Positions 15,347 to 19,288 of a stretch of 19,288 bases of DNA are shown piece by piece. The notes below the pieces were generated by a model that saw only the letters and a program-made list of their open reading frames with translations, ran no database searches and was not told the DNA's origin. Positions within the stretch are counted from its first letter, which is position 1; every line of letters starts with the position of its first letter. A program made the translations under genes and the position numbers. Source of the stretch: Desulfatitalea sp. UBA4791 (GTDB lineage Bacteria > Desulfobacterota > Desulfobacteria > Desulfobacterales > Desulfosarcinaceae); contig DHGT01000160.1 in assembly GCA_002402905.1 (NCBI GenBank), forward strand, positions 1-19,288, read 5' to 3'.

Positions 15347-16612
15347 ATGATCACCCTTGTTGAGGCAAAAAACTACCGCTGCCTGCATTATGTTCGACAA
15401 AATCTTGAGCCGTTTCATGTGCTCGTTGGTCCAAACGCCAGCGGTAAAACAACTTTTTTGGATGTCATATCCTTTTTGGGGGATTTGGTCTCAGCAGGCC
15501 CGTTGGCTGCCATTAACAAACGAACCAAAAATTTCCAGGACTTGCTTTGGTGGAGAAAAGGCGAAGGCTTTGAACTGGCCATCGAAGCAGCTATTCCTGA
15601 GGATATGAAAGAATTGCTTCGCGAACCTGAGAGTCAGACAGTTCGGTATGAAGTCGCTTTGCAATTCGATCAAAACAGCCAGGAAATTTCTATCCGGGCG
15701 GAGAAAGTGATCCTAAAAATTGCAGAAGCCACACCGATGGTTCGGCAGCGGTCACTCTTTCCATCCGCAATCGACCCGCCTGATACGATCATTACACCAG
15801 CGAGATTGAAAGGCACAACCGTAGTTGTGAACAAAGTAGCTGACGGCAATGATAATTTCTACTCTGAAGTGTATCGTGAAAAAGGAAAAGGATGGGCGCC
15901 ATCTTTTAAACTTGGACCCCAAAAATCGGCATTGGCCAACCTTCCGGCAGATGAGGCCAATTTCCCCGTGACATCCTGGTTGAAGAATCTGCTCACCGAA
16001 AATGTCGCCCAACTCATGCTCAACAGCCTGTTGATTCGCCAGGCAAGCCCTCCGGGTCAAGGACGCAATTTCAAAGCTGATGGTTCCAATTTACCCTGGG
16101 TGATCGATCATCTTAAAAACAGGTCTGATTCAGATCGGTTTTCCCACTGGATTTCCCATTTGCGCACAGCCTTGCCGGATCTTAAAGGCATCCGCACCGT
16201 AGAAAGAGAAGACGACCGCCACCGGTATCTGATGTTGGAGTATGCCGGTGGCCTCAGCGTACCTTCGTGGATGGCATCGGACGGAACGCTGAGGTTGCTG
16301 GCGCTTTCCATTCTCGCATATCTTCCCCATTTTTCGGGCATCTATCTTATCGAGGAGCCTGAAAATGGAATTCACCCGAAAGCGGTCGATACCATGTTCC
16401 AATCCCTTTCTTCCGTGTATGACGCTCAAATACTGGTAGCGACACACTCGCCTATCGTATTGAGCCTGGTGGCGCCGGAGAGTGTCCTATGCTTCGCAAA
16501 AACAAAGGAGGGGGCCGTCGATATTGTGAAAGGCGATGAGCATCCGGCATTAAAGAATTGGAAAGGTGAAGCCAATCTCGGCGTCTTGTTTGCCGGAGGG
16601 GTGCTGGGATGA
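15347..16612 (+). CDS. AAA (AAA_15/AAA_21, OLD/ABC-type) ATPase of a putative defence cassette
   Basis: A 421-residue ATPase of the SMC/ABC-like overcoming-lysogenisation-defect class. Visible: an N-terminal strand ITLVEAKNYRCL, typical for the group; Walker A GPNASGKTT (28-36); a large insert of about 250 residues with no recognised fold; a signature-like segment SDGTLRLLALSILAYL (about 310-325); Walker B YLIEEPENGIHP with Glu336-Glu337; and a switch/H-loop VATHSPIVLSL near 362-372. The protein has no C-terminal Toprim domain of its own; that role seems to fall to the next gene, which overlaps by ATGA. GAAGAGGA lies seven bases before the ATG. Base composition is visibly lower in GC than its neighbours (26 of 60 bases at 15361-15420). 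In PARIS, Gabija and MADS-type systems such ATPases sense phage or damaged DNA and control a partner effector; that role here is inference. Confidence 0.9.
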   Translation: MITLVEAKNYRCLHYVRQNLEPFHVLVGPNASGKTTFLDVISFLGDLVSAGPLAAINKRTKNFQDLLWWRKGEGFELAIEAAIPEDMKELLREPESQTVRYEVALQFDQNSQEISIRAEKVILKIAEATPMVRQRSLFPSAIDPPDTIITPARLKGTTVVVNKVADGNDNFYSEVYREKGKGWAPSFKLGPQKSALANLPADEANFPVTSWLKNLLTENVAQLMLNSLLIRQASPPGQGRNFKADGSNLPWVIDHLKNRSDSDRFSHWISHLRTALPDLKGIRTVEREDDRHRYLMLEYAGGLSVPSWMASDGTLRLLALSILAYLPHFSGIYLIEEPENGIHPKAVDTMFQSLSSVYDAQILVATHSPIVLSLVAPESVLCFAKTKEGAVDIVKGDEHPALKNWKGEANLGVLFAGGVLG

Positions 16613-17244
16613 GGATGGCTGGATATGAATCGGACTTGGTCGTTCTCACCGCAGACAAAAACATGCAGTTTGCGATCAAGGGGCTACTGAATCGCCCCCA
16701 GGCCTTAGGAATCCGCCCGATTTCAAATGGCGATAATTTTTATATTCACCCGGAGAGAGATCCGGGATGTCTGCATCATGCAGATGATTTCCTCCGCCCA
16801 TTTTTCATGCGTATTGAACATGCAATTGTAATGTTCGACCGGGAAGGCTGTGGAAAAGATCAAAGGACAAGGGCCGAATTGGAAGAACAAGTCACATCGG
16901 CACTGTCGCGTTCTGGATGGGAAGAGCGGGCGGCTGTTATCGTTATCGACCCTGAACTGGAAAACTGGGTTTTCAGCAATTCGCAAGAACTGGATGCAGC
17001 TATGGGCTGGAAGGGAAATGATCCCCCCTTACGGAAATGGCTCGAGGACCAGGGCTATCTTGTACCCGGTCAAATTAAACCATCCCGTCCAAAAGAAGCC
17101 ATGGAAGCGGCACTTCGCCGCGTGCGCATGCCACGGTCGTCTTCTATTTACGGAACATTGGCCGAAAAAGTCAGCACCTCGCGGTGTACAGACGAAGCTT
17201 TTCAAAAACTCAAAGCAACGCTTAAGGCATGGTTTCCAAGATAA
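16609..17244 (+). CDS. Toprim-like partner of the AAA ATPase (possibly MAD4-like)
   Basis: A 211-residue soluble protein that starts inside the ATPase stop (ATGA), showing strict coupling. Motifs recall Toprim-type nuclease partners such as DUF4276: an N-terminal VVLTADKNMQFAIKGLL (about 11-27) in the place of the usual V-E-G strand and helix, a buried strand ending in acidic residues HAIVMFDREGCG (Asp77, Glu79), and VIVIDPELENWVF (Asp114, Glu116, Glu118, Trp120), equivalent to the E-x-x-W motif of that group. The classical first Glu is not evident (TAD instead of VEG), so catalysis is uncertain. From memory the protein resembles MAD4 of the methylation-associated defence system; I cannot check this. 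It is the last gene of the cassette and ends 19 bases before the convergent alkylsulfatase stop. Confidence 0.75.
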   Translation: MRMAGYESDLVVLTADKNMQFAIKGLLNRPQALGIRPISNGDNFYIHPERDPGCLHHADDFLRPFFMRIEHAIVMFDREGCGKDQRTRAELEEQVTSALSRSGWEERAAVIVIDPELENWVFSNSQELDAAMGWKGNDPPLRKWLEDQGYLVPGQIKPSRPKEAMEAALRRVRMPRSSSIYGTLAEKVSTSRCTDEAFQKLKATLKAWFPR

Positions 17245-17263
17245 TTCCTTAACCAGCCATACC

Positions 17264-18988
17264 CTAATCCTCCTTAAACAGGTTCAAGAAGCGCACCACG
17301 TTCAAGGTACCGCCCTCTTTGTCCATGTCCTTGACCAGGGCCACGGCCGGGTTGCGGGCACCGGCGGCGACCTCCCGCCAGATGTTGGCGTCCACGGTCA
17401 CGACGATATCCGGATTCTCCGGAAAGACCGGCTGGACTTCGGCCACGCCCCGGCGCACGTGGATCGAATAGGATTCGCCGGTATCGGGAAAGCGAAAGCC
17501 GGCCAGGGTGTCCACATCGGCGGACTTGGCAGGATCGAGCCGCACGGCCATGCCCTCGAAAATGGCGGACAGGGGGATGCTGTGGATCAGGTCGATGTCG
17601 GTGGCTTTGAGATTGCCGATGGACAACGTTCCCTGGGTTTCCATGGCCTGGGTCAGGTAGTAGTTGCGGGCCGTGGCGGCGATCTGCGTTTCGCCGAGCG
17701 CGGTGAGGGCATTGGCCCGGATCTCGCGCGCCGCCGGGCGGTCCGCATCGAGGAGCAGCAGCTGATCGGCCAGTTCCAGGGCCCACTGATGATCGCCGTC
17801 GGCCATGGCCGCCTTTGCCTGTTCCAGCAGCTTGTCCTCTCCTCCGGCCAGGGCCGCAAACCGGACGGCCCGCTCTTTTTGCGGCAAGGGGAAAAGGTCG
17901 GTGGCATTGCCGCCGAACCAACCGAGGTAGCCGTCGAAGATCGCCCGCACCGACCACTCGACCGTGCCATAGTACGGCTGCAGATAGGGCTGGCGCGCCA
18001 GGTGGTCGGGGAGCTTGACCCGTTCGGCAATCTCCTGGGCGGTCAAGCCCTGGTTCATGAGGCGGATGGTTTGATCGTGCACGAACTGAATGGCGTCGCG
18101 ATAGTTGGTGAGGGTTTCATGAATCTTTGCGGCGCCGATGACCGGACGGCTGTGATGGGGCACCATGTACTCGGCTCCCAGGGCGCGCATGACATCGAGG
18201 CTCTGCACCCATTTACGCACGTCCCGGTAGGCGGTGCCGCGGATGGCATAGAGATTGGGAAACGACTTGTAGTAATTGTCGGCCGACAGCAGCACCTTTT
18301 TCTCGGGCATCCAGATCACGGTCTGGTCGGGCGTTTCTCCCGGCGCATGGATCAGGACCAGTTTCAACCCGGCGATGTCGAGCTCGAACCGCTCTCCGGA
18401 ATAGGTCTTGTCGGGCACCAGGATGGCCAGCGTCTTGGTCTCGTCGAAGGCCAGGTGCGGTCCGATGCCGGCGTTGATCAGCCCGCCGGGGGGCAGCAGG
18501 GTCCCGAACTGGCGCATGGCGCGGCGATAGGTGGTCTCCCGGGTGATGTTGGCAATCCGGCTCATGTGCACCGGGGTATCGACATGGCTGTAGACTTCCG
18601 GCTGGTCGCCGCCGGCCATGATGCGGCCGCCGCCGGTGTGGTCCGAGTGGAAGTGGGTGTAGATGATGGCCCGCACCGGTTTGTCGGAAATCCGGTCAAA
18701 GGCCGCCTTGACCGGGATGGCGGCCTCGGCGCTCTCCATGGTGTCCACGATCACCACGCCGTCCTCTCCTGCGAGCAGGGTGGCGTTGGCCAGCCCGTAG
18801 CCCACGGCCACGTGCACGCCGTCACAGACGGTGATCACCTCCTGTTTGAATTCATCGCTGTGGGCCTTGAGGTCCGCGTGCACCTTGGGCGGCGCAGCCG
18901 GCGGCGGCGTATCGGGTTGGCAGGCGCAGATCGAGGTCGAAACGGCGACCGCGGCAAACAGAAGCAGAAGTCTCGATTCAATTCGCAA
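17264..18988 (-). CDS. Alkylsulfatase-like metallo-beta-lactamase-fold lipoprotein (SdsA1 type)
   Basis: A 574-residue exported enzyme of the class III alkylsulfatase family, which splits primary or secondary alkyl sulfates into alcohol and sulfate using two zinc ions. TTG at 18988 is chosen because AAAGGAGA sits at normal spacing and the product then opens with a clean signal sequence ending in the lipobox I20-C21-A22-Cys23; longer starts add a poor N-terminus. The metal motif THFHSDHTGG holds His112, His114, Asp116 and His117; HAPGETPDQ and VPHHSRPV supply further ligand histidines, and NYYKSFPNLYAIRGTAYRDV is a family hallmark. An alkylsulfatase dimerisation domain (LARQPYLQPYYGTVEWSVRA...) and a C-terminal SCP2-like domain (about 460-574) follow. 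It is somewhat shorter than well-studied SdsA1. It lies downstream of an acyl-CoA synthetase gene on the same strand. Confidence 0.9.
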   Translation of the reverse strand: MRIESRLLLLFAAVAVSTSICACQPDTPPPAAPPKVHADLKAHSDEFKQEVITVCDGVHVAVGYGLANATLLAGEDGVVIVDTMESAEAAIPVKAAFDRISDKPVRAIIYTHFHSDHTGGGRIMAGGDQPEVYSHVDTPVHMSRIANITRETTYRRAMRQFGTLLPPGGLINAGIGPHLAFDETKTLAILVPDKTYSGERFELDIAGLKLVLIHAPGETPDQTVIWMPEKKVLLSADNYYKSFPNLYAIRGTAYRDVRKWVQSLDVMRALGAEYMVPHHSRPVIGAAKIHETLTNYRDAIQFVHDQTIRLMNQGLTAQEIAERVKLPDHLARQPYLQPYYGTVEWSVRAIFDGYLGWFGGNATDLFPLPQKERAVRFAALAGGEDKLLEQAKAAMADGDHQWALELADQLLLLDADRPAAREIRANALTALGETQIAATARNYYLTQAMETQGTLSIGNLKATDIDLIHSIPLSAIFEGMAVRLDPAKSADVDTLAGFRFPDTGESYSIHVRRGVAEVQPVFPENPDIVVTVDANIWREVAAGARNPAVALVKDMDKEGGTLNVVRFLNLFKED

Positions 18989-19038
18989 GATGATCTCCTT
19001 TCCCATCGGGCATGATTTTAATCGACAGCATACCGCCA

Positions 19039-19069
19039 CTTAACACTTTAAACTTAACACTTTAAACTT
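19039..19069. repeat. 14-base tandem repeat, two copies plus three bases
   Basis: CTTAACACTTTAAA occurs at 19039-19052 and again at 19053-19066, followed by CTT, the start of a third unit. It lies in the short AT-rich gap between the acyl-CoA synthetase stop and the alkylsulfatase start on the minus strand. Confidence 0.9.
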
Positions 19070-19071
19070 CT

Positions 19072-19288
19072 TTATCGTTTTTGCTTCTTCTCTTCCTCAT
19101 CCCGCAATATCTTGCGCAGGATCTTGCCCACGGCCGACTTGGGCAGCTCGCTCCTGAACTCCACGAGCTTGGGCACCTTGTAGGGCGCCAATCTTTCCTT
19201 GCAAAACGAGACGATCTCCTCTTCGGTCACCTTTTCGCCGGCCTTCGGGACGATGTAGGCCTTGACCGTCTCGCCGCGGTAGGCGTCC
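19072..19288 (-). CDS. Acyl-CoA synthetase (AMP-binding enzyme), C-terminal part only
   Basis: The last 71 codons of an adenylate-forming ligase that activates a carboxylic acid to its CoA thioester; the start is outside the window. The visible piece is the mobile C-terminal domain: DAYRGETVKAYIV, an Ala/Glu-rich helix, RLAPYKVPKLVEF, and the A10 motif PKSAVGKILRK, whose lysine (in GKILRK) orients the carboxylate and ATP. This style is closest to long- and medium-chain fatty-acyl ligases (FadD-like), but the substrate cannot be fixed from the fragment. It lies 83 bases upstream of the alkylsulfatase on the same strand, so the two may be cotranscribed. Confidence 0.9.
   Translation of the reverse strand, partial: DAYRGETVKAYIVPKAGEKVTEEEIVSFCKERLAPYKVPKLVEFRSELPKSAVGKILRKILRDEEEKKQKR

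Noticed and set aside
14820..17263. Attachment sites, integrase or tRNA that would make the AT-rich cassette a formal mobile island
   Set aside because: No flanking direct repeats, tRNA or recombinase gene were seen; only a composition shift and one decayed repeat support transfer.
16850..19015. 721-codon plus-strand open frame running through the alkylsulfatase region
   Set aside because: It is antisense to a gene with full metallo-beta-lactamase motifs, starts inside the Toprim-like gene in another phase, and its product is a Gly/His/Arg-rich shadow of high-GC codons with no domain.

Overview
The window reads as chromosomal DNA from a Desulfobacterota (former Deltaproteobacteria) bacterium, possibly Desulfosarcina-like. 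This is inference from gene content and style: high GC, a sigma-54 activator, a PAS-PAS-kinase-receiver hybrid protein, a PAS protein ending in a CxxC...CxxC tail of a kind I associate with this group, frequent TTG starts, and a lipoprotein alkylsulfatase next to an acyl-CoA synthetase. No tRNA, rRNA, CRISPR array or insertion sequence was found.

Layout. 1-939 (+): 3' part of a sigma-54-dependent regulator. 1243-7079 (+): an outer-membrane beta-barrel protein followed closely by sbcD and sbcC (DNA end-processing nuclease). 7094-9671 (-): a hybrid sensor kinase whose stop overlaps a small unrecognised gene. 10082-10732 (+): a PAS/four-cysteine signalling protein, divergent from the kinase. 10747-13124 (-): a tight three-gene unit of lipoprotein, all-helical protein and peptidoglycan-binding C39-like peptidase. 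13562-14819 (+): a SLOG/YpsA-like nucleotide-binding protein and a Nudix hydrolase. 15109-17244 (+): a visibly AT-richer three-gene cassette of XRE regulator, AAA ATPase and Toprim-like partner. 17264-18988 (-): SdsA-type alkylsulfatase lipoprotein. 19072-19288 (-): C-terminus of an acyl-CoA synthetase.

The best candidate for a little-described system is 15109-17244. It is a compact HTH/ATPase/Toprim-like module whose last two genes overlap by ATGA, whose composition differs from its neighbours, and whose left side carries a decayed REP-like repeat. ATPase plus Toprim-type pairs are the core of several anti-phage systems (OLD/Gabija, PARIS), and from memory the pair resembles components of the methylation-associated defence system MADS, here without a methyltransferase.

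The second theme is leader-level regulation. Three transcription units (PAS protein, lipoprotein operon, SLOG-Nudix pair) each have a terminator-like hairpin with a T-rich tail between a plausible sigma-70 promoter and the first start codon. In the SLOG leader the terminator competes with an overlapping antiterminator pairing, and in the lipoprotein leader the Shine-Dalgarno sequence sits in the loop of a small hairpin. All regulatory calls are by eye and need RNA data.
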